64,000 bases of DNA, from the NCBI RefSeq assembly GCF_002289565.1, contig NZ_NTFY01000017.1:1-64000 (forward strand), written 5' to 3'. This DNA is from Rhodopirellula sp. SM50 (GTDB lineage: Bacteria; Planctomycetota; Planctomycetia; Pirellulales; Pirellulaceae). The translations under genes were made by a program, and so were the position numbers. The notes beneath the pieces were generated by a model that worked only from the letters and a program-made list of their open reading frames with translations, did no database searches and was not told the DNA's origin. Shown here piece after piece: positions 46,601 through 54,578 of this stretch (its first letter is position 1; every line of letters begins with the position of its first letter).

Positions 46601-49600
46601 CGAGGAATCATACGGCAGCGTTTTGACTCTCGTTTTGGACGCCAAATCAACGACATCGCCCGCCAGGACGTAGTTGCCGTCGGAACTGATCGCGAAACCC
46701 GACGTGTTGCCTGCTTGGACCGAAACACGAGATCCGTCAGTCAAATCAATGAACTGCAAGGCGCCGTAGCGTCCGCCGATCAATTGCTGCTCGTCGGGAG
46801 AAAGCAAGACGTGGTTTGTTGTCAGCCCGGGCCCGTTGATCTCTTGAAGCAATGTGTTTCCGGCCAAGCTGATTTTGCTGATGGTGCTTTCAAACACCGA
46901 GCGTCGGCTAACCGCGTAAACGGTATTGCCATCAGTCGTCAACAAAATCGCCGGCGATTCGTCCGGCACCGAAATCGACGCGGCGAGGGAGCCCGTCGAT
47001 AGATTAAAAATGTCGACGGTGGATCCCACGACGTCGGTCCCCGGACCGATCAACTTGGTGCCATCGGGCGTCAACACAAAATCGGTGTAGCGGAACAGCG
47101 ACCGTCCGGCATACCCAAAACTGCTCGCCCGTGAAATGGAACCCAACCCGGAGGCTTCGAATTGATGGGTCTGGGCGAACGTGGTCAGCGACACCGTGAC
47201 GTACTCGCCGCCGGCGGTCGCCACCACGGCACGTGAACTGTCGTCCGTGGTGTGGACGCGATAGGGCCACGCCGACGACGTTGCAATGTCTGCGACCTTT
47301 GTCAGCGCCGCCAAGTCGATCACGGAAACCGTGTTGCCGTCGGTGTTGGCGGAAACGGCATAGGCACCGTTGGGAGTCACATCCAGGTCAACCGGCTTGC
47401 CTTCGACCGGGATTTCGGCAAGCAGGTTGCCGGTCGCAGCCTCGTAAATGAGCACGTTCTCGCTGTCCCGGTGGGCGATCAGGTACCGCGAACCGTCCGG
47501 CGTGAAGACGACGTCGCGAATCATGTCGCCTTCGGGTGACGAATCCAGCGAAATCAGCGTCCTGTGGATCTCGGTCGCGTCGACACCGGGGCCGGCGGCA
47601 AAGTCGCCACCGAGATGCCCGACCACGCTTGGGGGCAACGCCAAGCCTTGGGCGGCATCGATCGATCCGTTGCGATCCGCGTCGATTCGGTCGCGGTCCA
47701 GCGTCCCGCCCGATGTCACCGATAACACATAGTCGGAATCGCCGCCGACCACCTTCACATAGACGGTGCCGGTCACCGCGGCGGCAAAGTCATCGATTCG
47801 AGCGTCATCCGCATCGACGACGGCCAACGCAAGTGGCGATCCGTCGGCGGCGTGCAGCGACAATCCTAGCGACCCGCTGCCGGATTGAGTCATCCCCGGT
47901 GACGCGACGGCAAACGTCGTCGGCACGTCGGCATCGAGCGAGATGGCAAACCAGTCGCTGTCGCTGCCGGAATCGAATGAGCCAACCACGCCGACTTGCG
48001 ACACCGATTCGCTCGTCGCGCTCCAGCCCGCGTCAATCACTTCCGCGTCCGCCAAGGTGTCGTTGCGAAACGATGAAAAGGGTTCCGACTCCAGGACGGT
48101 TGAAAGTCCCATCTGCAAGACGTACGTCCCGCCGGTTCCCGAGACCGGTTCGACCACGACGGTGTAATCACCGAAGACGGGTGCGGTCAACGCATTGATG
48201 ACGATCGCTTCACCGGCAGTCGCCGTCGCGTCGACGAGGGTGGCCCCGGACGGATCGAGGACGCGTAGCCGGGGCGTGGGAACACTGTCGCCGGCCAGAC
48301 CGCCTGTCGATTGACTCGATGTTTCAAAATCGACCGAATGATGCCAGCCCGACGCGTGTGCGAGGGGCGCCGCATGGCCCCTTGCTAACGCGTCCGGGCT
48401 AAACTCCACAGGCCGCAGAGCCGCCGGTTGCACGACCAGGCTGATCGTTTGACCAGATTCCAAATTCAGTTGGTATCGATCTTCGTCGATTCCGGAATGC
48501 CAAAGCCCGGGGATGGACGTTTGGTAAACGCGGGACCCGAGCGGTGCCGACGCGGTCCAGACGCCCGGATAGCCCAACGTCTCAATGTCCAGGGGAAACG
48601 ACGCCGAGAACGCTTCGTTGGGAAAACCATCGGTGTCAGCGACCGTGCCGCCGGGCAAGTGGACCGTCAGCAACGACTCCGTCGTGATTCCGGTCAAGTG
48701 ATAGATCACCGTGTCCGCATCAACGAGGGTGAAGCTTTCGACGCGTCCATCGCTGACGACCAGATCACCGATGCCGACTGATCCGGGTGACAGCGGTTCG
48801 CTGAAATCCAGTTGCAAGCTGGGGTCGGGCAACGACACGATGTCACCCTCGGCGGGCGTGATCGCGCTGACACGCAGCGGTGTCGGGTCGTAGAAGAACG
48901 TAGCGGCCAGTTCAGCAATCCCGTCGCCGTTGGATGCTTGCGTGATCGTGCCGGCGGCGATTCGAACGGTTTGAATGCCCTCGACAGTGACCGGTGAAAC
49001 CGCAAACGTAAAACGGGCCGTGTCCGCATCGAGCAAAACAACACCGTCCGCGGCGATGGTGTTGACCGTCAGATCCGTGGCATTCAGGCTGCCGGCGTTA
49101 ATCGGGGCGGAAAAATCGATCGTGAAGGATGTCGGAGCGGTCTCGACGATCGTATTGGGCTGCGGCGAAACGACGGTCGCGAACAAGCCCATTCGCTGCA
49201 ACGTTTTCAATGCGTTGACGCGTCCGCCCGTGACCGTCTTTCCGGTCAGTGCCGGCACCGGATCGACGCCGCTGGTGATCGCTTGCCGGACCGCAGCGTA
49301 GGAGGCCGCTTGATTGCTGCCCCAAGCCAGTGCGGCCACGCCGGCGACATGCGGTGCTGCCATCGATGTGCCGCTTTTGGTGCCGTAGCGGTTGTTCGGA
49401 ATCGTGCTGTAGATCGACGAACCGGGGGCGCCGACATCCACCGTCGTGCGGCCATAGTTGGAAAACGATGACAGGGCATCGGACGAGGTGGTCGAGGCAA
49501 CCGAGACGATGTTGTCCAGGTCATAGGAGGCGGGATACGAGGCGGCGGAGTCGTTGTTCCTGGAATCGTTCCCGGCCGCGGCGACGAACAGCATGTCGGC

Positions 49601-50629
49601 GTCCCGGTTGGCGGCGATGGCGTCATACATCGTTTGAGAGTATCCACCGCCGCCCCAGCTGTTGTTGGTCAGACGAATGTTGATGCCGTGATCACGCTTC
49701 ATCTTGGTCGCGTAATCGATCGCCTGAACCGCATCGGACAGGTACCCGCTGCCGCCGCTGCCGAGAAACTTGATCGCCATGATTTTGGCGTTCCAATTCA
49801 CGCCGACAACGCCCGTTGCGTTGTTGCCGACCGCCGCGATCGTTCCGGCGACGTGTGTACCGTGACTGTTGTCGTCAAAGGGGTCGTTGTCGTTGTTGTA
49901 GAAATCCCAGCCATAGAAATCGTCGACAAATCCGTTTCCGTCGTCGTCGATGCCGTCTTCGACACAGGTGCCTCGGCCCGCCGGGCATTCCACCGGATTG
50001 ACCCAGATGTTTTGCGCAAGGTCTTCGTGGTTGTAGTCCACGCCGGTGTCGATCACACCGACGACCATGTCGCTCGAACCGGTCGTTAAATCCCAAGCTT
50101 CGGGCGCGTCGATGTCGGTGTCGTCCGGGTTGTCGAGCCCCCATAGCTGGGGAAACGACGGATCGTCGGGGACGGCGTCGACCGCAACGCGATAATTCGG
50201 TTCGACGGAAATCACGTTCGGCGAGTGATCAAACGCATGCAACATCGCGCTGCGGATCAGAAGATCATCGAATTCGTACAGCCGACGCTCAATGTCGTCG
50301 TCGACCGACATCACTTGCATCGGTTGTCGGCGCTGCAGCCATGCTTGGGCATTGGCGAACGCGTCGGATCGTTCACTCGACTGCGGCGCCGTCGCCCGGC
50401 GATCAAACTGCACCACCCATTGGCCGCGTCGAATCTCGACCGATCGGTCCTGCCAAAACACCGATTCCGTTTCCGGGAGCGGCGCACCCACCGCGCTGAC
50501 ATCGAGACCGGCGTCCAGGGTTACCGCCAGCAAGTACCGCTTTTCCAGCGACTCAACGCTCAGCCGCCTGCGTCCATTGCCTCGACCATTTCGGGACGGT
50601 CCAGCCGTTCGGCCGACGGCCGCAAACAT
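40616..50629 (-). CDS. Giant secreted subtilisin-like protease with propeller, GEVED, FG-GAP and dockerin domains
   Basis: A 3337-aa protein from ATG 50629. The N-terminus has the planctomycete export pattern RRRLSVESLEKRYLLA near 20-35 (an LE-x-R-x-LL type motif). An S8 peptidase domain follows (about 150-450) with Asp194 in VIDTGVDY, His256 in NSHGTHVAG and Ser422 in GTSMAAPHVAG. Next come Ig-like SwmB/Big_5 repeats, a pre-peptidase C-terminal-like domain, a YVTN-type beta-propeller (about 1010-1730), another Big_5 segment, a GEVED domain (about 1950-2120; GEVEDYRVEI), FG-GAP/VCBS units (about 2126-2456), a second Big_5 and GEVED (about 2560-2743; GEVEDYPVTI), an integrin-like FG-GAP propeller (about 2756-3143) and a C-terminal dockerin-like pair (DTDGDRDVDGQDYGRFG and DSDGDGDVDGQDYGRFG). 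The upstream frame to 50815 crosses repeats and was excluded. The reading frame is intact over 10 kb. It is probably a cell-surface or extracellular protease with adhesive modules. Confidence 0.93.
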   Translation of the reverse strand: MFAAVGRTAGPSRNGRGNGRRRLSVESLEKRYLLAVTLDAGLDVSAVGAPLPETESVFWQDRSVEIRRGQWVVQFDRRATAPQSSERSDAFANAQAWLQRRQPMQVMSVDDDIERRLYEFDDLLIRSAMLHAFDHSPNVISVEPNYRVAVDAVPDDPSFPQLWGLDNPDDTDIDAPEAWDLTTGSSDMVVGVIDTGVDYNHEDLAQNIWVNPVECPAGRGTCVEDGIDDDGNGFVDDFYGWDFYNNDNDPFDDNSHGTHVAGTIAAVGNNATGVVGVNWNAKIMAIKFLGSGGSGYLSDAVQAIDYATKMKRDHGINIRLTNNSWGGGGYSQTMYDAIAANRDADMLFVAAAGNDSRNNDSAASYPASYDLDNIVSVASTTSSDALSSFSNYGRTTVDVGAPGSSIYSTIPNNRYGTKSGTSMAAPHVAGVAALAWGSNQAASYAAVRQAITSGVDPVPALTGKTVTGGRVNALKTLQRMGLFATVVSPQPNTIVETAPTSFTIDFSAPINAGSLNATDLTVNTIAADGVVLLDADTARFTFAVSPVTVEGIQTVRIAAGTITQASNGDGIAELAATFFYDPTPLRVSAITPAEGDIVSLPDPSLQLDFSEPLSPGSVGIGDLVVSDGRVESFTLVDADTVIYHLTGITTESLLTVHLPGGTVADTDGFPNEAFSASFPLDIETLGYPGVWTASAPLGSRVYQTSIPGLWHSGIDEDRYQLNLESGQTISLVVQPAALRPVEFSPDALARGHAAPLAHASGWHHSVDFETSSQSTGGLAGDSVPTPRLRVLDPSGATLVDATATAGEAIVINALTAPVFGDYTVVVEPVSGTGGTYVLQMGLSTVLESEPFSSFRNDTLADAEVIDAGWSATSESVSQVGVVGSFDSGSDSDWFAISLDADVPTTFAVASPGMTQSGSGSLGLSLHAADGSPLALAVVDADDARIDDFAAAVTGTVYVKVVGGDSDYVLSVTSGGTLDRDRIDADRNGSIDAAQGLALPPSVVGHLGGDFAAGPGVDATEIHRTLISLDSSPEGDMIRDVVFTPDGSRYLIAHRDSENVLIYEAATGNLLAEIPVEGKPVDLDVTPNGAYAVSANTDGNTVSVIDLAALTKVADIATSSAWPYRVHTTDDSSRAVVATAGGEYVTVSLTTFAQTHQFEASGLGSISRASSFGYAGRSLFRYTDFVLTPDGTKLIGPGTDVVGSTVDIFNLSTGSLAASISVPDESPAILLTTDGNTVYAVSRRSVFESTISKISLAGNTLLQEINGPGLTTNHVLLSPDEQQLIGGRYGALQFIDLTDGSRVSVQAGNTSGFAISSDGNYVLAGDVVDLASKTRVKTLPYDSSMDFVVTSPTESRGLKISRLQNDQYSWIDISGAASSVLETRIGGSAIEGDTPVVMRLTDDGLTAVTANYASKNLSVVDLAGRSVTRWIDVGFNVDSLAITPDGRYAIASSASTSNSVVLVDLAAGTVDATLTGINYFPRDVAISDDGTQAYAVTTGLTDTPDSLYFIDVDGAASSVAGSIPIGDASGGMYDYTRLQLSPDGSLLAIPVTGSGDLVLVDTTTRTEIARLATGAASPTEVLFSPDGSLLFVRHQSGNGLSVIRIDGANSNLQTVITEIPSPAAMTIDPAGDYLYVATSLYRRNNEVHVVDVQSLDVVQTVSLSSDARPTRMHQDGNVIYLLASEEFTPRVFAADASDTLMRIFAAGVDSELVDVTSLRGRSRLVSYSPALQSALAASQDQDTIEVIDFGDTTFGDEDYYQFLPQVGDTLTLATTIPGSADGLIENKLDVAIEVFDPQGRRIGADEDGTLQITIGSIGIHTVRVFAQNFTRGEYVLSIAGATIMAGPSLVGFTPIDGERDVAPDAPLTLTFDRAVSIGSGQIVIKRAADDSIFTSIDASSTEVVLEGPTVSITPSLAWELGTDYYVLIDAGAFIGSGGGFAGISDPSLWDFAVGFGFDFGDASAPYPVTQADGGARHSLFGPQLGALRDSEPDGTPSGAADADDLTTSDDEDGVVFGSLQVGQIDASFTVDVRNVTTDAYLDAWIDFNADGHFGGKSEHVAASVAVGNGNHSIEFDVPAWVSAGETFARVRLSTAGGLGVTGNAPDGEVEDYRVEITPPRIASREFYPLESLSPKFSGGNVVPVDLDSDGDIDLILPDGSDNDIAWLKNDGTGTFTEQLLYNQWNTKSVEAVDFDRDGDIDVVYLLPISDELGWFENQGNESFTKNVIDNQLATPQDFSVVDFDQDGDQDLIAVDSFDDLLLLYVNQGDQTFAKQTLAGNVDGNLMEVADLDRDGDLDIVVNDDGLSWYEQTVTGWTQHAIATGFHYAVEIFDVNSDGVLDIVSADSFQVNWYENDAVGSFTKRLLINISSVRAVEFADLDGDGDMDAIAKGTNSFSNLSWLENDGVQNFQLRTLSDKANQTVDLAAADLDGDSDLDVVVSTSSDGFAWIENVNGIPLSIEELMPAAGSAMVAPGQELAIRFDQVIQLGSGRATIHRSADESIVETIDVTSSNVSLSGDTLTLDPLSDLAANTRYYVRLDAGVVKNVPGDPYEGLDDDRWNFRTAAIGIDYGDAPDTATGTSAGNYNTLAADNGPSHVLTAGLYLGRIADADDGTLQNAWAGADDAVDAPDDENSVLAADRDLVLTVAASPTVALVVTNLTDGEATLSGWIDYNRNGVFEANESAQTTVFAGTRQAIVTLPFPPVPGGSAGETFARFRLGTDAAAQSPVGPSGPGEVEDYPVTIHNPGLGTAASATVLSSGIGGVPLLDASDQFGASVAALGDLDGDGIDDIAIGAPGDDDLALDAGAVYIAMMNADGSIKSHQKIIADATGLPFDASDQFGMAIAPAGDLDFDGVADLYVMSKQTGNQTASISRVTLRADGTVKEHTYMLATVPGGFPQLSTFAPIGDLDGDGNPDFAIGENFVRVNNVFSGALHILFSADDGSARETTLIASQTGGGPALTNTEYFGTSVTSLGDIDGDGVTDLAVGAYGNRSVTTNSGAVYILFMKRDGTVKSSYEINGTNPNEPTLGSLSQFGSSVAAIGDLDSSGVTELLVGANGHAVGETQQTGQAFVLYLASDGSVVDHVALGTANGGVVHLAESDFFGRSVAAAGDINGDGHVDLIVGSSPTSSSNRGRVHTILLDAPTPPGVQSIQVNDGGNGRSQLTSLVVSLDAIVDHQGLADAFIVTNTDTDTDVGQVTVTADDSGGTTVVQIGFAGASTVARAGSGPLANSLSDGNYRLLIEADKIRTADGTAMIRDHVWGQQNVDAFFRLFGDTDGDRDVDGQDYGRFGLSFLKSGTDAAFDPHLDSDGDGDVDGQDYGRFGQNFLKRLGDAIR

Positions 50630-50771
50630 CCGATGTGTCACTCGTAAACCGTGAAAAGACTTCCAGTGGGAAAAGAGGAGTTGTCCAGTATATCTGGTCG
50701 CCCGAACGGGTGCGTCGTAGGGGGCGTCGATGACGCCTCGGGACGTACAATTTGTTACCGAAACTAAAGGT

Positions 50772-50851
50772 GTTAGCGGAACGGCGCGAGCCGTCCGGTC
50801 GCGCTTCAAAAACACCGTGAAAGACCGGAGGGCTCGCGCCCGACCGCTAAC
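50772..50851. repeat. Long palindromic repeat (gttagcgg...ccgctaac)
   Basis: Same family and gttagcgg/ccgctaac variant as 3656-3724, including matching flanks (aaggtgttagcgg on the left and caaaaacaccMcgcttggcgtcaa on the right). It lies in the 418-bp gap between the starts of two divergent genes (50630-51047), where nothing else is recognised. Confidence 0.92.
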
Positions 50852-51047
50852 AAAAACACCCCGCTTGGCGTCAACGTAAGTGCCATTGGGCGTCAGCCAG
50901 GGGCCGCGCGGCGTCGCGCGCCGTGGAATCTACAAATAAATGAGTGATTTTCGCCCCGCGGCGCGCCACCGAGCCTTTCCACAGGCTCTCCTATCATCAT
51001 TGCGCCAAAACCGAACGCTGCACGACGATTTCGAGGCATCGAGAGAA

Positions 51048-53957
51048 ATGAATCATTCTATTGCTCACGCCATGCTCTTTTGCTGGATCCTCGCTGGGGC
51101 AACCGCCCTGGCGCAGGAGTTTCCGTTCCAGCACACCGTCGAGGTCTATCGCAGCGACGAGGACGAAACGATTGCGTTCTCCTTGCGGCTGGAGCAGCCG
51201 TTCTTGGCCGAAGAGTTCGAGAAAAGCAACTACCTGCGGCTGCGTTCGAGCGACCCCAACGCCTACTTGATCTATCCGAAAGAAACCAAGTTCCACCAAA
51301 AGCACGCCGAGTTTTACGGCAGACTCAAGGGTAGCGGCAAAGTCGACGTGCAACTGTCCTATGAAACCGTCTCTGAAAATCTTGACGGGTCACGTCGAGT
51401 TCAAGTTCGCGAAGGGACGATCAGCCTGGCGATTCCCGATGTGCCGGCCGACCGCAAATCCGTCGGCCCGCGAAGCATCTTCGAAGACTGGGCCCGGCAA
51501 CAAAACGAACACTTCGCGCGACTGTTGACCTACTACCCCGATGAATCCTTCTTCCAATACTGCTTGCTTCAGTCCAAAGCACGTTACGGCGTCGATCCGC
51601 CGCCGATTCCCAAACGCATGCCGACGCAAGACAATCTGGAAGACGGACTCTACAAGCTCTTCACCGGGTCGCTGGCGGTTCAAGAGTCGCTGCAACGGCG
51701 GACGCTCAGTGCGTCGGCCAGCCGCGGGGCTTACACGCGTCACATCAGTGAGATCTCGCCACCACGCATCCGATCGCTCGACTACGAAGAACTGCTCTCG
51801 CAACGGCTCGACAACGAGAATGATGTTTCGGTTCAGGTTCACGAGATCTCCAAACTGGTTCCATCAGACCAGTATTTCCTGCACTTCAATTCCTTCGCTT
51901 CGTTGGGTGAGACCGTTGATTTGGCGACCCATTGGGGCGACGACCTGGTGCGGCTTTCGAAGTTGACCGCCCAGGACAACCGGTTGTTGGCCAAACTGGA
52001 GGAACAGCTCGGAATCTCGCGATCCGGGATGGAGGAATTGTTTGCCCAAGCAGTGGCCACCGAAGTGGCCGTGACCGGCTCGGATCCCTATCTGCTCGAC
52101 GGAACGGACGTGACCGTCATCATTCGTGTCAATGATGAGCAGGCGTTCGCCAAGCAGCTCAATGGCTGGGTCGACGAAGAACGCGGGCGACACCCCGATC
52201 TGGTCCAACGGGACTTTAACTACCGCGGTCATCAAGTGACCGCCCGTTACACCAGCGATCGGCTGGTCAGTGCGTTCACGACACGACACGACGACTACTA
52301 TGTTTTCTCCAATTCACACCGCGCCATTCGGCGTATCGTCGATGCATCGCTCGGTGAAGTCGACCGCCTGCATGATGCCGCTGATTATCGATACATCAGC
52401 ACGCTGATGCCGCCGTCGGCAGACGCCAACTCGGGATACTATTTCGCCTCCGACGCGTTCATCCGACGCATCGTTGCCCCGGCGGCAAAGATCTCACAGA
52501 AGCGCCGCGTCGAGTGTTTCAATAATCTGGTGATGCAAAACAACGCCTCATTGTTCTTTCGCCTGGAATACGGTTGCTCACCCAATTCGCTCAGCGAGAT
52601 GATCGAGAAACGCTTCATCGCGGCCGACCGAATCACCTGCCCGCACGGGGGAGCCTACGCGTTCGACGCGGACAGCGACACCTGCACCTGTTCACTGCAC
52701 AACCGACTCCGCTACCTGACCCCCAATGCCGAACTGTCGGTGTTGAAGGTGTCGGACGACGAAGCAGCCGAATACGGACGGTACAAGACACGCTACCAAT
52801 CGTTCTGGCAAAAGGTTTTTGATCCCGTCGCGACCCGCATCACCGTTGCGCCCACGATGAAGCTGGAAACGTGTGTGTTGCCGATGGCCGGTAGCTCGTA
52901 CGACCAGGACGTGCGTGCCATGGTCGACCAAAACCCGCAGCCCATTGATGTCGCCACGATCGCCCCGTCGGCAGTCGCGTCGATGGTCATGGTCCCCGGA
53001 CGCAAGAACACCGCACAGTACCTGATGGCGATCCCCGGCGTGTCGGACGTGGTCACGGAAGACCCGACGCTGACCGATCTGGAATGGTTGGGCGATCGTG
53101 TATCGCTGCATTTTTGTGACGGCGAGATCGTCTTTGAAATCGACCCGACGCAACTGTCTCCGATCCAGCTGCCGATCGTCGGCGAAGCGCCGGCGATGTG
53201 GCAGGCGCTCGCCGGCGGACTGATTTTGACGGCCAACATGCCGGTCTACGCCACCATCGACGTCGAAAACAACGAGAAAGCCGAACGATTACTCGAACAG
53301 TTTTCACGGAAAGCGTTTTTAACGGGCGGACACGTCGGGCCATTGCCCAGCAAATTCGATGCGTACCGGTTGCCCAATTATCGCGATCACGAGATGTACG
53401 TTTTGAGTGCACGGCTGCACGCGGTCGCGCTGCGTCTGCACATCGCACTGGTCAACGACCAATTGGTACTGGCGACGAAGCCCGAGATCTTGCGTGAAGT
53501 CATTGACGCGCGTTCAAACGCGCCCTCCCAAGAACCCTCCCAGGCGCAACTGATGTTTCGTCTCAATCGTCAAGCGTTGGACAAGTTGCAGGATGACGTC
53601 CATCTGCATTGGGCGGAAAAGTCGCGTCTGGCCTGTCACCGCAACATCATCTCGATCCACAATTTTCATCAACTGTACGACGCCCCGATCGACCAAATCG
53701 CAACACTCTCGGAAGCCAAATACGGGATCCGCTACTTCTGCCCCGAAGACGGTGAGTATTCGTTCGATGAAGGGTCCAGCCAGGTCGTCTGCAGCGTCCA
53801 CGGCAACCGCGAGTCGTCGCGTCAGAATCCGGGGCTGAACCCGAATTCGTCGTCGGCCAAATTCATCGAAAGCATCGACCAGATCATCGTGTACCTGCGA
53901 TACGAACAGGAAGCCATGATCGCGACCGTTGAGATCGACCGCAACGATACACCATGA
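51048..53957 (+). CDS. Large exported protein of unknown function with two CP-x(n)-C-x-x-H modules
   Basis: A 969-aa protein with a signal sequence (MNHSIAHAMLFCWILAGATALA). No catalytic motif is evident. Two cysteine modules stand out: CPHGGAYAFDADSDTCTCSLH beginning at Cys531 and CPEDGEYSFDEGSSQVVCSVH beginning at Cys898. Both have the CP..G.Y.fd.....(V/T)CS.H pattern found at the C-termini of some type II secretion pseudopilins. The rest is mixed alpha/beta with sections such as VDVQLSYETVSENLDG, VTGSDPYLLDGTDVTVIIRVND and RYTSDRLVSAFTTRHDDYYVFSNS that look like internally repeated units. ATG 51048 is chosen over 50940 because it gives a clean signal peptide. The gene is divergent from the giant protease. 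Confidence 0.75.
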   Translation: MNHSIAHAMLFCWILAGATALAQEFPFQHTVEVYRSDEDETIAFSLRLEQPFLAEEFEKSNYLRLRSSDPNAYLIYPKETKFHQKHAEFYGRLKGSGKVDVQLSYETVSENLDGSRRVQVREGTISLAIPDVPADRKSVGPRSIFEDWARQQNEHFARLLTYYPDESFFQYCLLQSKARYGVDPPPIPKRMPTQDNLEDGLYKLFTGSLAVQESLQRRTLSASASRGAYTRHISEISPPRIRSLDYEELLSQRLDNENDVSVQVHEISKLVPSDQYFLHFNSFASLGETVDLATHWGDDLVRLSKLTAQDNRLLAKLEEQLGISRSGMEELFAQAVATEVAVTGSDPYLLDGTDVTVIIRVNDEQAFAKQLNGWVDEERGRHPDLVQRDFNYRGHQVTARYTSDRLVSAFTTRHDDYYVFSNSHRAIRRIVDASLGEVDRLHDAADYRYISTLMPPSADANSGYYFASDAFIRRIVAPAAKISQKRRVECFNNLVMQNNASLFFRLEYGCSPNSLSEMIEKRFIAADRITCPHGGAYAFDADSDTCTCSLHNRLRYLTPNAELSVLKVSDDEAAEYGRYKTRYQSFWQKVFDPVATRITVAPTMKLETCVLPMAGSSYDQDVRAMVDQNPQPIDVATIAPSAVASMVMVPGRKNTAQYLMAIPGVSDVVTEDPTLTDLEWLGDRVSLHFCDGEIVFEIDPTQLSPIQLPIVGEAPAMWQALAGGLILTANMPVYATIDVENNEKAERLLEQFSRKAFLTGGHVGPLPSKFDAYRLPNYRDHEMYVLSARLHAVALRLHIALVNDQLVLATKPEILREVIDARSNAPSQEPSQAQLMFRLNRQALDKLQDDVHLHWAEKSRLACHRNIISIHNFHQLYDAPIDQIATLSEAKYGIRYFCPEDGEYSFDEGSSQVVCSVHGNRESSRQNPGLNPNSSSAKFIESIDQIIVYLRYEQEAMIATVEIDRNDTP

Positions 53958-54068
53958 TCGGCAGAACCGTTAGACTGAAGACTCAATGATCGATGCGAAC
54001 GCGCCGATTTCATTGGACCACCGTCATCGGCAACTGCAACGACACGCATTTTCAGGAGACACCATTCG

Positions 54069-54446
54069 ATGGGACTTTTATCGGGCATGCTGGGTTCGGC
54101 TTCGGAGGCGAATCTGGACAAGGTGGAAAAACAGATCGCATCGATCGTCATCGAAGACGAGTCGGTGGAACGGGCGTACCAGCTTGTCCGCGACATGATC
54201 GTGTTGACCAACAAACGCATCATCGTGATCGACAAGCAGGGCATGACCGGACGGAAAACCGAGTATCTTTCGATTCCCTATCGCAGCATCGTGCGGTTTT
54301 CGATCGAAAGTGCCGGGCACTTTGATTTGGATTCGGATCTAAAACTCTGGCTCTCCAGTACCCACGAGCCGATGACGTTTGATTTCCGCAAAGCCGAGAA
54401 CGTCGCGGACATCATCAAGGTCATCACGCGGCATACGTGTCACTAG
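54069..54446 (+). CDS. Bacterial PH-domain (bPH) protein
   Basis: A 125-aa cytosolic protein that fits a single bacterial pleckstrin-homology domain of the YvbH-like type. The strand pattern VERAYQLVRDMIVLTNKRIIVIDKQG, a KTEYLSIPYRSIVRFSIESAG segment and LKLWLSSTHEPMTFDF followed by a C-terminal helix VADIIKVITRH are typical. AGGAG at 54054-54058 precedes ATG 54069. The family forms oligomeric rings or binds partners in unknown ways. It is a single gene 111 bp after the exported unknown protein. Confidence 0.88.
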   Translation: MGLLSGMLGSASEANLDKVEKQIASIVIEDESVERAYQLVRDMIVLTNKRIIVIDKQGMTGRKTEYLSIPYRSIVRFSIESAGHFDLDSDLKLWLSSTHEPMTFDFRKAENVADIIKVITRHTCH

Positions 54447-54491
54447 CGATCGGCGTGTTGTTTGCGTAGGTCAGGCTGTGCCTGACATTGT

Positions 54492-54520
54492 AAGACCGGA
54501 GGGCTCGCGCCCTGCCGCTA
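54492..54520. repeat. Half copy of the ccgctaaaa palindromic repeat
   Basis: Only the right arm (gaccggagggctcgcgccct followed by gccgctaaaa) is present between the convergent PH-domain and sulfatase genes. A lone arm suggests loss or partial insertion of the element. Confidence 0.85.
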
Positions 54521-54578
54521 AAAAACACGGTCTGCTGTCAACGAACCTCAAACGCCGATCCAACGCCCCGCACAACGC

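Noticed and set aside
40772-50654. Many plus-strand frames over the giant protease gene
   Set aside because: They are antisense shadows; the minus-strand frame is continuous over 10 kb with recognisable domains.
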